Shown: positions 1 through 7,882 of the stretch, one piece after another
Numbering within the stretch: the first letter of the stretch is position 1
How the letters are laid out: the number at the start of each line of letters is the position of its first letter
Assembly: GCF_963678635.1 (NCBI RefSeq)
Contig: NC_087064.1
Location: 15,739,802-15,803,801, forward strand
Direction: 5' to 3'
DNA from: Symsagittifera roscoffensis
Lineage: Eukaryota > Xenacoelomorpha > Acoela > Convolutidae
DNA: 64,000 bases
The notes under the pieces: model-generated
Told to the model about the DNA's origin: nothing
Databases searched by the model: none
Seen by the model: only the letters and a program-made list of their open reading frames with translations
Position numbers and translations under genes: made by a program

Positions 1-776
1 TGCCTGAGGCGTAGAAAATGTTTGAAAAAATATGGTCCTTTTAATGTTTTAGGAGAGCTCGAACAATCAAATTGGTCGACTTCCTCCCGAAAACCTCCCC
101 CTAGAAATGACCATAGCCATAAATTTTGGGCCCGGTCAACTTGAAATTGAACATTTTGCTACAATTTCTGAGAGAACTGGATGGAGAGAATGGGTCTTTT
201 TGTTTACAGGGGGTTTCAACTTTTTTTTTGATTTTTTTTTAGATCTTGTCTTGGCAATAAATTATTTCCAACCTCAATTTAAATTTTTGAGTTTACCTTA
301 ATTTAGTTTTCAATTTGAGTATGTTTCTGAACTATTCGATTCCGGCAAGTTTCAGATGAAACAAAACGTCATACCATTGATGGAAATGTTTAACTTAATC
401 TTTGAGCTATATAGCTTGCAAAGTGAAAAAAATACTATAGCTGAAATTTTAATACTAGGATAGCTAGGCATGTAAAAATTAAAAGATTTGAGCACATTTT
501 GGTTACGAAACCTTTGCTCAATAATGCAACGACTCCGTTTCTATTTAAAACTTTTTGGTTCATTTATAGTAGATATCGATGTTATTTAAAGCAGTTGATG
601 ATTTGCATCTCAAATTTCGGATGTATTTGGAATTAGCAAGCACCTGCCCAAAATGAAAACACCGGTATTGATAAAATACCACCATACATATCGGAAGCAG
701 AGACATCTGTATATAGTTTTTTAAAATATTCAACTTTTCGCCATTCAAAACTGTCAAAAAATCAATTGATACCAAA
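1..776. other. Host flank, no gene seen
   Basis: AT-rich DNA with T-runs near 215-240. Short open frames exist on both strands, but none has a recognisable domain or splice context that I can defend. Confidence 0.4.
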
Positions 777-1129
777 ATGTCGGGAGTTTTGACCAACAGC
801 AATTTTCTACTGGTTCTGGTTATTTTTTCTGATGTTGAAGCAATAGAATTTGAAGCGGATTGTCCTAATAACCTCTTCAATTGTGACATTTCAATTCCAA
901 AACAGTTCGGAAAACAACTTCTGAGTTTGTACTACACAGGTTTGACAGAGTCAATTTGCCACTACAAGGCATCGATGATCAAGGCAGATTATCACATGTA
1001 TTGTTCACAAGGACATTTCTGTGGCATCATTTTGGATAAAAATTTTCAAGGCTCGGAACATATCGAGATTGTGGACTTCGATAAGCTGAAGATGTGTCAA
1101 GTTTATGGAAGTTCAAAAGACAACTGCAA
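777..1129 (+). CDS. Candidate first exon of a small secreted Cys-rich protein
   Basis: The frame opens at an ATG in an AAA context. It begins with about 22 residues that look like a signal peptide: polar start, then a Leu/Val/Ile/Phe core, then a small-residue end (VEA). The mature part has about seven cysteines, suggesting disulphide bonds, and I recognise no family. The frame runs into a clean 5' splice donor, GTAAGT, at 1130, so a spliced gene is likely. The downstream exon is uncertain. The acceptor at 1325 gives an immediate stop in the required phase. One at about 1309 gives a short C-terminal tail ending near 1353. A partial copy of the sequence around 1340-1500 recurs at 20206-20364, so this locus may be one of a tandem family or a decayed copy. 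Function unknown. Confidence 0.4.
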
Positions 1130-1339
1130 GTAAGTTTTTTAATTAAAGGCTTTGAGTAACTGACGATCTCTATGATGTTTCGGATGTCCACAAATTGGCT
1201 CTTTTTCACTCCCGTGATTGAACTATTTGTTCCGACTTTCGAAAAGTTTGACAGATTATGATGACTGAGGTAGTTTTCCTTATTCAAACATTTCTCGAAT
1301 TTAAAACTCAGCTATTTTTTCCAAGTTGACGGAAATTTG

Positions 1340-1500
1340 TTGTATACCATCTGAATATTATTCTTGTCCGGACTTCAAAAAGCAATACGATATTTCAACT
1401 AGGATAGTTTGTGTAAAAATATGGGAGTTTAAACATTGCTTTGGCAAGTTTGGGATAATTAATGAGCAATATCTCGCAACTGAGCTCATTTTTAGCACAT
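1340..1500 (+). repeat. Host segment duplicated across the Polinton, left copy
   Basis: This stretch of about 160 bp matches 20206-20364 in the same orientation, with roughly 90 percent identity by eye and small indels. It lies outside the Polinton and outside its 6-bp target duplication. It therefore looks like an older host duplication. In this copy an open frame with several cysteines spans it, but splicing to the exon ending at 1129 does not keep that frame. Confidence 0.75.
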
Positions 1501-1743
1501 TTTTTTGCGAATTCCATCAGTCAAGATGTAAGCATTTTAATATAATACATTTATTAATTCAGATGAGTTTTCAAATGATTAGCAAGTCCGGCAGAAAAAT
1601 TATTGTTTGATGTTTCAGATCACAAATTTTTTGTTGTTGTTTACAAAACCCACTGCATTTTTTGTTCGCTAGTATAAAATACACATTATCGAAGAGCGAA
1701 TTTACTCCATTTTTAATATTTCTATTAAGTCGAGCCAAAATGA
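1501..1743. other. Host flank, no gene seen
   Basis: AT-rich sequence between the duplicated host segment and the Polinton. I see no gene. Confidence 0.4.
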
Positions 1744-1749
1744 GTCTTA
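1744..1749. repeat. Polinton target-site duplication, left
   Basis: GTCTTA lies immediately before the first base of the left terminal repeat. The same six bases follow the right terminal repeat at 19808-19813. Six-bp duplications are the known signature of Maverick/Polinton insertion. Confidence 0.9.
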
Positions 1750-1963
1750 AGTAGTATAGTAAAAGTGGCTAGGAAAATGACCACTTTTAACCCCCCCTTT
1801 TTTTCGATGTGCCGTTGTACTTACCACTTTTAACCCCCAAAGGGGTTAAAGCCCCTACTTTTTCGGGCACGCATGTTTTAAGGGGGGTTAAAATTGGTAA
1901 TTTTCTAGCCACTTTATGGAAACGGGAAAGGAATTAAGTTTTGGTTGGTGCATGTTTTCCCTT
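1750..1963 (+). repeat. Polinton left terminal inverted repeat
   Basis: Reads AGTAGTATAGTAAAAGT at the outer end. Its reverse complement is found at 19594-19807 with about four mismatches. Homology stops sharply after the T/C-rich run near 1963. The repeat contains nested inverted copies of a CACTTTTAACCCCC-like motif. Confidence 0.95.
1761..1916. other. Hairpin-forming core of the left terminal repeat
   Basis: The outer arm 1761-1796 is the near-perfect reverse complement of 1881-1915, with about 32 of 35 positions matching and one single-base bulge. At the centre is a perfect 9-bp stem (1829-1837 with 1842-1850, four-base loop). Weaker pairing around GTGCC/GGCAC (about 1808-1814 with 1864-1870) lies between. 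One strand could therefore fold into a hairpin of about 155 nt. The right terminal repeat has the same structure. Confidence 0.75.
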
Positions 1964-2328
1964 CTAAAGTTTGGGGGTATTGGCTTATTTACATGTAAAA
2001 TGACGTTATATGCAACCAAACTATATGGTATATAGGAAAGCCAAGATTTTGGCAGCGTAGCTTAACTGTTGGCTGCGGTGAACGATTTTCTTTCGAAAAT
2101 GCATGTTTTATTGCTGAATCTCGAAGAAAGGAAAATTCGTCAAGTGCGGCGGCCGCCACCTCTATTTAGGCAAAAATTAATAATCTATTTGAACAAAATA
2201 AGAATCACTTACCCGAAAGTTGATGACGCAGTTGATGAAGAATTGTAAAAAGAAAATAAGAAATGGGGGATGTTGAGGAAGGGGACTAAAAAAAATAAAA
2301 TTTGGTAAAAAAAAAAAAAACCTCTTCT
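1964..2328. other. Subterminal non-coding Polinton DNA
   Basis: I see no gene between the left terminal repeat and the first ORF. An A-run at 2307-2320 precedes the minus-strand gene end. Confidence 0.5.
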
Positions 2329-2341
2329 TTATTGGAAGAGG
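2321..2341 (-). promoter_or_regulatory. Poly(A) signal in a hairpin at the end of the 108-aa gene
   Basis: CCTCTTC and GAAGAGG form a perfect 7-bp stem around the AATAAA hexamer that contains the stop codon of the minus-strand gene. Confidence 0.55.
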
Positions 2342-2655
2342 TATGAATAAATGGAAACGGCTGGGCTGTCCATCAGCACCAGCAGGTCAGAAGCCCTGTA
2401 GGCAATCCAACCCCCGAGGGCGACCACGTCCCTGAGTTGCTCAGAGAGGAGTTCCCACTCGGGCGACCCAGGGAGGTAAGTCCGGGGAAGGGGTTTCCCC
2501 TTGGCCCACTGGCGTGGCTTGACCCAGAGCTCCTTCACCACTAATGCCTCAGGATCGAGCCCAGCCATATATCTAACGTGGATTTCCTCCACAGGAATAT
2601 TGATAAGCTCTAACCCCCCGAAAGGAATTTTAACTGTTTCCAGGTATGAAGGCAT
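2329..2655 (-). CDS. Small Polinton-borne protein of unknown function, 108 aa
   Basis: A minus-strand frame that is clearly richer in G and C than its surroundings. The protein is Pro/Trp-containing and globular-looking, with no signal peptide, membrane segment or motif that I recognise. The stop codon lies inside an AATAAA polyadenylation hexamer (minus strand, 2328-2333). That hexamer sits in the loop of a perfect 7-bp hairpin (2321-2327 with 2335-2341). This compact 3' end is good evidence that the frame is expressed. It faces outward, toward the left terminal repeat, opposite to most genes of the element. The distinct base composition suggests a separate origin from the other genes. Confidence 0.55.
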   Translation of the reverse strand: MPSYLETVKIPFGGLELINIPVEEIHVRYMAGLDPEALVVKELWVKPRQWAKGKPLPRTYLPGSPEWELLSEQLRDVVALGGWIAYRASDLLVLMDSPAVSIYSYLFQ

Positions 2656-3151
2656 CTAAAACAAGCAAATTAACATTTTAAATCACATGAAATTGTTCAT
2701 CAAATAAAAATTTTTGGAACAGTAGGTTTTGGAAGGTAATAATTGTGCTAAACTTTCTCTAAATTTTCCCCGAGTTTAAAATACGCTTATCACGAAAACA
2801 CAGACAGAATAAATTGTACTTTTAGCTGCGTGTTATTTTCAACCAGTTTAGAAATTTTGAGTTTGATTTGGAAACAAAAACTGGTAAAAACATTTGATTT
2901 GTCGAATACTACTTTTGAAAATGAATAGATTTGACTTCTTGTTTGACTTTGTCACTAAGCTGATTGTAAGAAAAAATAAAGCGCAGACTGAAAATATATG
3001 TTTACTAAAATGTTTAAAATATATGAAAAAGGCTGATGGATTAATTCAATGTATATCACTGAGTTGTAGATATCAGCTGTTGGCATCTAAACGGTTACTT
3101 TTATTTCCACTGTTTTGAAGTTCAGCAGGCTCAAAGAGTGTTGGAAAAAAA
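2656..3151. other. Intergenic region between divergent Polinton genes
   Basis: Likely holds divergent promoters for the minus-strand 108-aa gene and the plus-strand block that starts at 3152. A 74-codon frame at 2894-3118 shows no features I can support as coding. Confidence 0.4.
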
Positions 3152-3589
3152 ATGAAATTGGAAAAACGTAGAGTTACCTCAACAGACTTGGAAATCATTC
3201 ATGAGATTTATTTGACTGTGAAAAAAACCTATCCGGAAAATTCTGACCGTCGGAATTACTTTCTGGCTGCATGTTCTCTGTTTTTCTTTTCCAGTGAAAA
3301 CGAATTAAATTATGACGTAGCTATTAAACTTAGACCATATGGAGGTCTTATTGGCATAGACGACTCTTCCTTGGACAAATATTTAAAAGATTCAAAAATA
3401 CTACGTCTGCATGCAATTTTGCATGACGCTGCAGGTTTTGTTGACGAAGTTTACAACACGGGTCCCACTTACTGCTATATGTTACCCTGGAAGTGTAACA
3501 GCAGTCTGATTGGTCATTTGAGCGGTATTACTTTCTGTTTATTCGTCAAACTAACCAGACCAGAACTCTATCAGTTATTAGAATGTTGA
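3152..3589 (+). CDS. Conserved-looking Polinton accessory protein, 145 aa
   Basis: First gene of the plus-strand block. It starts at an ATG preceded by an A-run (AAAAAAA). The protein has an alpha-helical N-terminal half, then a segment around LRLHAILHDAAGFV followed by GPTYCYMLPWKC and a hydrophobic C-terminus. I have an impression, not verified, of similar small proteins beside other Polintons. It could act in genome replication or be structural; the sequence does not say. The stop codon overlaps the next start (ATGTTGA at 3583-3589), so the two are probably translated from one transcript. Confidence 0.65.
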   Translation: MKLEKRRVTSTDLEIIHEIYLTVKKTYPENSDRRNYFLAACSLFFFSSENELNYDVAIKLRPYGGLIGIDDSSLDKYLKDSKILRLHAILHDAAGFVDEVYNTGPTYCYMLPWKCNSSLIGHLSGITFCLFVKLTRPELYQLLEC

Positions 3590-4155
3590 GCGAACGATCA
3601 GTCGTCATAGATTTGGAAGGATTTCGCTATAAAAAAAGTAACTTTATAGTTAAAGAAATAGCCATTACGACTTCTGAATATAGTGACTCTCTTATTTTTC
3701 TACCTCCAGTCCCTTTCAACTCACTACCCAAAGCTGAACAAAAAGCGTACAACTGGTTAACACAATACTTGCACGGAATTCACTGGGAAAGCGGAGATTA
3801 TTTATATTTAAACCTTAATCAGATTATTCAAAGTTTTGTTTTGAGAAATCCTAACGCTGTATTTTACGCCAAAGGAAAAGAGAAGGCTGAACTCCTTGCA
3901 AAGTACTTGGATCGAGAAGTTGTGAATCTTGATGAATTGGGTTGCCCGAGAATTGAAAACTTACATTTAAAGAATTATCCATCCTGCAATAGACATTTAC
4001 AACCTAATTATAACTCTAGGAATCACTGTTCCCTGAAAAAAACGAAGGTTTTTTTTGATTGGCTGACAAATGAGCAACAACGAAAGACTAGCAAAAGCGG
4101 AGACGTACCTATCTCCAAATTTAGTGTTCTTGGCTTGGATGACACCAGAGAGTGA
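3583..4155 (+). CDS. Polinton protein with a DxE start motif, possibly RNase H-fold/exonuclease-like, 190 aa
   Basis: Begins with a beta-strand-like run ending in VVIDLEGF. This resembles motif I (DxE) of DEDD exonucleases. The middle has LHGIHWESGDYLYL, and the C-terminal third is Cys/His-containing (residues near CPRIENLHL, CNRH and HCSLKKTKVFFDWL). The overall pattern is compatible with an RNase H-fold nuclease, but I cannot place the remaining catalytic acids with certainty, so the activity is inference. The start overlaps the previous stop by seven bases. The C-terminus overlaps the start of the next frame at 4070. Confidence 0.65.
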   Translation: MLSERSVVIDLEGFRYKKSNFIVKEIAITTSEYSDSLIFLPPVPFNSLPKAEQKAYNWLTQYLHGIHWESGDYLYLNLNQIIQSFVLRNPNAVFYAKGKEKAELLAKYLDREVVNLDELGCPRIENLHLKNYPSCNRHLQPNYNSRNHCSLKKTKVFFDWLTNEQQRKTSKSGDVPISKFSVLGLDDTRE

Positions 4156-4411
4156 TATCAAAGTAACTTTGACCAGAACAGAACAAATCAATTGCCGAGG
4201 TCAAGTTGTGCAGCGGAAAGGACAAATTACTCTCTCAGGAGACGAATTGACTATTTTAAGAAATTTTTTCCCAGTGATTGACCAATTCATCTATTTTCAA
4301 CGACACAAGTTTAGTCAAAATGTTGGCCAACAAACGAGGAGTATGTCTTCCCAGGCTAGTCTTAGTGCCCAAACGTCAACCCGGAGTTCAAATGGATCTT
4401 CAAAGCAGTGA
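4070..4411 (+). CDS. Possible PC4-like ssDNA-binding protein, 113 aa
   Basis: Overlaps the 3' end of the preceding gene in another frame. The middle segment is strand-like, with a basic loop (GQVVQRKGQITLSGDEL) followed by an amphipathic helix (LTILRNFFPVIDQFI). This order resembles the KGISL-plus-helix part of PC4/p15 ssDNA-binding proteins. The C-terminal 30 residues are Ser/Thr/Gln-rich and probably disordered. A ssDNA-binding role would fit protein-primed replication by PolB, but the assignment is inference from a short pattern. The 3' end overlaps the next frame by 92 bases. Confidence 0.45.
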   Translation: MSNNERLAKAETYLSPNLVFLAWMTPESDIKVTLTRTEQINCRGQVVQRKGQITLSGDELTILRNFFPVIDQFIYFQRHKFSQNVGQQTRSMSSQASLSAQTSTRSSNGSSKQ

Positions 4412-4595
4412 CCTACCTGAGGAAGTTCAGAAACTAGTAAAAGAGAACTCTGTAAAGAAAGTTGTATTTCATGCAAAAACTGAATATGTGCCAGCCAATT
4501 ATAATGTGGAAATGCTGCATGACAATGACAATGACATAACTAATGACTCTAGAAGTTATACTCGATACGAGATTTTTTATTGTTCTGAAGTATAG
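4320..4595 (+). CDS. Small overlapping Polinton ORF, 91 aa
   Basis: Starts at an ATG inside the previous gene, in a different frame, and runs to 4595. The N-terminus is basic, the middle is charged and helical (LPEEVQKLVKENSVKKVVF), and the C-terminus is acidic with repeated Asp-Asn pairs. No family recognised. It is included because the region would otherwise be non-coding and because overlapping frames are the rule in this block. Confidence 0.4.
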   Translation: MLANKRGVCLPRLVLVPKRQPGVQMDLQSSDLPEEVQKLVKENSVKKVVFHAKTEYVPANYNVEMLHDNDNDITNDSRSYTRYEIFYCSEV

Positions 4596-4714
4596 ATAAT
4601 ACATATTTTATGACAAGAACACATTTTTTTCATTCTCATTAAGAAACTAGTGTTATAGATAGAGAGGAGTTAGAAAGAATCAGTTAGAGAGAGAAATATA
4701 AATCGAACAACTGA

Positions 4715-4993
4715 ATGACTGAATTAGCTATTGATGAGCCTGATGCTACTATAGTTACAGATTTTGCTTATGATCAAACAAACACTGAACAAAAATCTTG
4801 GAAGTTTTGTAATGATGTTACAGTCCCCAGATCAGAAGTAGTTTTTATGTCTCAAATGATTTTAATTTTCATTTTACTTACTTTTTGCATCTATAAACTT
4901 TCTTGGACGCAAATAAGCTGTGAAGAAACGTCAGTTTGGTTTTCAATATTGTCTGGTTTAGTTGGGTACGTGCTACCAAACCCAAGGATATGA
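4715..4993 (+). CDS. Small two-segment membrane protein, 92 aa
   Basis: A polar, acidic N-terminal half of about 45 residues is followed by two hydrophobic segments (about residues 44-63 and 74-88). It ends in the short motif GYVLPNPRI. Small membrane proteins of this design are seen beside the ATPase in Polintons and adintovirus-like elements, where a virion or membrane role is suspected but not shown. The stop overlaps the ATPase start as ATGA (4990-4993), which suggests coupled translation or a shared transcript. Confidence 0.65.
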   Translation: MTELAIDEPDATIVTDFAYDQTNTEQKSWKFCNDVTVPRSEVVFMSQMILIFILLTFCIYKLSWTQISCEETSVWFSILSGLVGYVLPNPRI

Positions 4994-5712
4994 ATAAAAT
5001 TATTGATACGTCGACAAGACTGTTTATGGCAGTTGTAGGACCGTCAGGATCCGGAAAAACAGAGTTGATTTTCAAGCTATTGACAGGAAGATCATTTTAT
5101 CCCAAATTTGAAAGAGTGTTATTTTTTTACAAAGATATTCAACCTGTAGTTATGGACGAGTTAAACGCTCGCAGAATTCATATTGAATTTGTAAAATTTG
5201 ACGGATTCGATCGTTTGAGAAACATTGAAAACATTCTGTTAGTGTTTGATGACTCATGCGAAGAAATATACAATGATAAAGAATTCGTTAAATTAGCAAC
5301 AGCAGGAAGACACAGGGGCTTAGATGTTATTTATGTTAAACATAATTTATTCCAACAAAGCCGATGGTCCCGAACTATTGATTTGAACACATCTCACATC
5401 ATTTTATTCAAATCACCTCGTGATATTCAGCAACTTGATCACCTCGGAAGGCAACTTAATGCATCTAAATTCTTACGTCAATCGTATGAACTGGCTACAA
5501 AGGACAGCTTTGGACATCTATTAATAGATTTAGATCCCCGAACATCAGACTGTCTCAGATACTGTTCAAACATAATACCACCTGGTCCGTCAATTTTCTA
5601 TTTACCTTTAGATAAAGCAGAAGTGACACCCATCACAAATGAACACGAAAAAATTATTTATTCTGCAACACATGGTACAGTTGAACCCAACTCAACTACG
5701 AGGCTTCATTAG
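4990..5712 (+). CDS. FtsK/HerA-type DNA packaging ATPase
   Basis: A 240-residue P-loop ATPase that pumps the element's DNA into capsids in related viruses. Walker A is GPSGSGKT at residues 17-24. Walker B is ILLVFDDS at about 82-89, with two adjacent acidic residues. A downstream segment TAGRHRGLDVIYVKHNL fits the sensor/arginine region of packaging ATPases of adintoviruses and virophages. An upstream in-frame ATG at 4936 would add 18 residues. I prefer 4990 because those residues lie inside the membrane-protein frame and 4990 forms the ATGA junction with its stop. The length is normal for the family and the frame is unbroken. Confidence 0.9.
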   Translation: MNKIIDTSTRLFMAVVGPSGSGKTELIFKLLTGRSFYPKFERVLFFYKDIQPVVMDELNARRIHIEFVKFDGFDRLRNIENILLVFDDSCEEIYNDKEFVKLATAGRHRGLDVIYVKHNLFQQSRWSRTIDLNTSHIILFKSPRDIQQLDHLGRQLNASKFLRQSYELATKDSFGHLLIDLDPRTSDCLRYCSNIIPPGPSIFYLPLDKAEVTPITNEHEKIIYSATHGTVEPNSTTRLH

Positions 5713-5947
5713 AAAAAAAACATCAAATAGTCAAATCATATCAGTTGTTTGTGAATGCTTGCTCAATGTAGTCAACGGAAATGTGCCTGTCAGTATCCCA
5801 AACCTCAATAAATTCGAAACAGCATACAAAATTTTAATCAATCCAAAAACGAGTCCTGAAAAAAAACGAGCTATTATACTGAGCAAACAAGGATTTTATC
5901 TAATCAGACAAATACTTTATTTTTGCTTCAAGTATTTGACTGCATAG
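5672..5947 (+). CDS. Small conserved Polinton ORF, 91 aa
   Basis: Overlaps the ATPase 3' end in another frame. The chosen start is the internal ATG that begins MVQLNPTQL; an earlier in-frame ATG lies at 5639. The protein is basic and helical, with a KRAIILSKQGFYL segment near the C-terminus. In other Polintons a comparable small basic protein with a Lys-run and a GGF-like end sits next to the ATPase. That comparison is from memory and unverified. Function unknown. Confidence 0.5.
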   Translation: MVQLNPTQLRGFIRKKTSNSQIISVVCECLLNVVNGNVPVSIPNLNKFETAYKILINPKTSPEKKRAIILSKQGFYLIRQILYFCFKYLTA

Positions 5948-5949
5948 AA

Positions 5950-6945
5950 ATGGCAGCAGAAGAATTTGTTCTAATTCCAAAGCATATGTACATCAGAGAT
6001 CAACCACATGCAGCACATATTTTGCTTGACAACTCAATTAAACACAAGAAACCGCAACTATCATATTTGAACCGTTTGAGACCACTAAATGAATCAGCAA
6101 GAACAACAACAACATCAGCTTTTGATAAGTCAGCAGTCATTCCCCCAACCCCTGAACCACCTATTGTTGCCAAAGCAGAAAACAATCCACAAAAACAAGC
6201 TCTCCCTCTCACTTCTCAAGACGATGATGATGATGACGGTGATGGTGATGATGATGATGATGAAGGTAACGAGATGGAAAAAAGTGTTGAGCTTAGTGAG
6301 GCATTATCCACAGAACGTATCCTGTTACAATTACAGCTCATGGATGAACACAAATTTAAGCGAGCAAAAAAAGTTCTTGAAGTTATTAAAAAGTCAGAAC
6401 GAGTCAAAATAAATAAAGATAATGAAGAAATTTACGTTGATAAAGTGCCAACAGGTCTTAAAGCATCAGTTTTTCTGTATGATATACAACAACAAACTAA
6501 AAAACTTTACAACCCTGCTTTTATACTGATTTTGAGGTCACTCAAACTTGATGAACGGTTGGTTATGAACAAGTATGCCAAAGTCGCGGTTCAGTCAACG
6601 AATACGGAACAAGCTCAACAGAAGCAAAGAAGCAGACGTTCCACAAATTCCCCTTCAAAATCTACAGCCCTCCTCCTCCTTTCTCCCGAGAAGAAACCTT
6701 CGTCGTCATCGTCGACGACCTCAAGAAGAGACACCTCAAAAAGCAGTAAGAGACGCAAAACCAGAAAAACTGTTGCAGACAGTGAAAGAGAACGGTCACC
6801 GCAAAAAACCAAACGAGAAGAAGAAGGTGCAGCAGAAGAGGAATACTCCGAGTCGTACGAAACGCCCGATAACGATTCAGATTCTGCAACGACAGAGAAG
6901 AAGAAGACAAAAACAAACAAAAAATGGCAAGATTACACCAGCTGA
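5950..6945 (+). CDS. Acidic/basic low-complexity Polinton protein, 331 aa
   Basis: Begins MAAEEFVLIPK. A short structured N-terminus is followed by a Pro/Thr-rich linker, an Asp run (about 15 acidic residues around 6223-6267), and a helical charged middle with LILRSLKLDERLV. The tail is long, Ser/Lys/Arg/Glu-rich and almost certainly disordered, with KRRKTRK-type nuclear-localisation clusters. It lies between the small basic ORF and the integrase, a position often held by a charged, variable protein in Polintons. Its last 370 bases overlap the integrase frame, so one of the two frames there may be untranslated or joined by splicing. Function unknown; DNA or chromatin binding is a guess. Confidence 0.6.
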   Translation: MAAEEFVLIPKHMYIRDQPHAAHILLDNSIKHKKPQLSYLNRLRPLNESARTTTTSAFDKSAVIPPTPEPPIVAKAENNPQKQALPLTSQDDDDDDGDGDDDDDEGNEMEKSVELSEALSTERILLQLQLMDEHKFKRAKKVLEVIKKSERVKINKDNEEIYVDKVPTGLKASVFLYDIQQQTKKLYNPAFILILRSLKLDERLVMNKYAKVAVQSTNTEQAQQKQRSRRSTNSPSKSTALLLLSPEKKPSSSSSTTSRRDTSKSSKRRKTRKTVADSERERSPQKTKREEEGAAEEEYSESYETPDNDSDSATTEKKKTKTNKKWQDYTS

Positions 6946-7879
6946 AGAAAAAGTATTGAAAACTAAATTTACAAGTAAGGGTCCAGCATTGTTTGGTAGT
7001 GTACAGAATTTAAAAGAGGAATCAAAAATTTCACGAAGTAAAGTGAAACCTTTTTTACATACAGAGCCAGCATATACAAAATATCGAACAGTTCGTCGCA
7101 AAACACCACGCCTCAAAGTGATAGTTTATGACATAGACGAAATATGGTCAATTGACCTGGCGTATGTTGATAAACTTGCAGATTACAACAAAAAAATTAA
7201 ATATCTTATGGTTGCAGTGGATTGCATGTCCCGCTTTCTACGTGTACAACCGTTGAAATCAAAGTATGCCACCTCAACTGCGGAAGCATTCAAACATATG
7301 ATAAAAACAAAACAGCCGAAAAAAGTTTGGGTAGATAAAGGCACAGAGTTCAAGGGGTCATTCAAAACTTTATGTGAGGAAAAGGACATCGAAACTTATA
7401 CAACAGAGAGTGAAAAAAAATCCGCTTTCGCGGAGAGGAACATTCGATCACTAAAGGGTTTGATTTATAAGTATTTGGAGGACAAATGGACCTACTCATA
7501 CATCGATAAGCTTCAAGATTTTGTCAACACAATTAACTCGAGAACAAACCGCGTTACCAAAATCGCCCCGAATGAAGTTACCAAAAAGGACGTTCCACGT
7601 CTCATTTCATTAAGAGTGGAACAATCGCAGAAACTAGTACGCCGACCAAAGCTCTACGTTGGTGATTTTGTTAGAATAGCAAAAATTGACCTTCCGTTTC
7701 GAAAAGGATACAAACAATCATTCACTGACGAAGTTTTTGAAATCTTTGACATCCCAACAAGAAACCCACCAACTTATAACCTCATCGACGCTGATAAGGA
7801 ACCAATAGAGGGTAAATTTTATGAGCCTGAACTAATCAGGGTCTTGGAAAAGGAAGGAAGGAAGGAAGGATCAAACTAA
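6575..7879 (+). CDS. Polinton integrase (retrovirus-like RVE/DDE)
   Basis: Inserts the element's DNA and makes the 6-bp target duplication. The RVE core has catalytic acids in WSIDLAYVD (D194), WVDKGTEF (D254) and AFAERNIRS (E287), with 32 residues between the second Asp and the Glu. Upstream of the core is the usual Polinton spacer with GPALFGSVQNL and a basic stretch ending RRKTPRLKVIV. The C-terminus has a small beta-barrel-like segment (YVGDFVRIAK), as in SH3/chromo-type ends. The first ~120 residues are Arg/Lys/Gln-rich and overlap the previous gene, so the true start may lie later. The core is unbroken. Confidence 0.92.
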   Translation: MPKSRFSQRIRNKLNRSKEADVPQIPLQNLQPSSSFLPRRNLRRHRRRPQEETPQKAVRDAKPEKLLQTVKENGHRKKPNEKKKVQQKRNTPSRTKRPITIQILQRQRRRRQKQTKNGKITPAEEKVLKTKFTSKGPALFGSVQNLKEESKISRSKVKPFLHTEPAYTKYRTVRRKTPRLKVIVYDIDEIWSIDLAYVDKLADYNKKIKYLMVAVDCMSRFLRVQPLKSKYATSTAEAFKHMIKTKQPKKVWVDKGTEFKGSFKTLCEEKDIETYTTESEKKSAFAERNIRSLKGLIYKYLEDKWTYSYIDKLQDFVNTINSRTNRVTKIAPNEVTKKDVPRLISLRVEQSQKLVRRPKLYVGDFVRIAKIDLPFRKGYKQSFTDEVFEIFDIPTRNPPTYNLIDADKEPIEGKFYEPELIRVLEKEGRKEGSN

Positions 7880-7882
7880 ACA

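Noticed and set aside
1326-1610. Second coding exon of the secreted protein at the left edge
   Set aside because: The acceptor at 1325 puts a stop in the phase required by the donor at 1130. Left as an unresolved duplicated host segment.
2894-3118. 74-codon plus-strand frame between the first two Polinton genes
   Set aside because: Leu/Lys-rich with no motif; AT-rich sequence produces such frames by chance.
6216-7116. Minus-strand Ser- and Leu-rich frames opposite the charged Polinton protein and integrase
   Set aside because: Complement of Asp/Arg/Lys-rich coding sequence. Low complexity and no other support.
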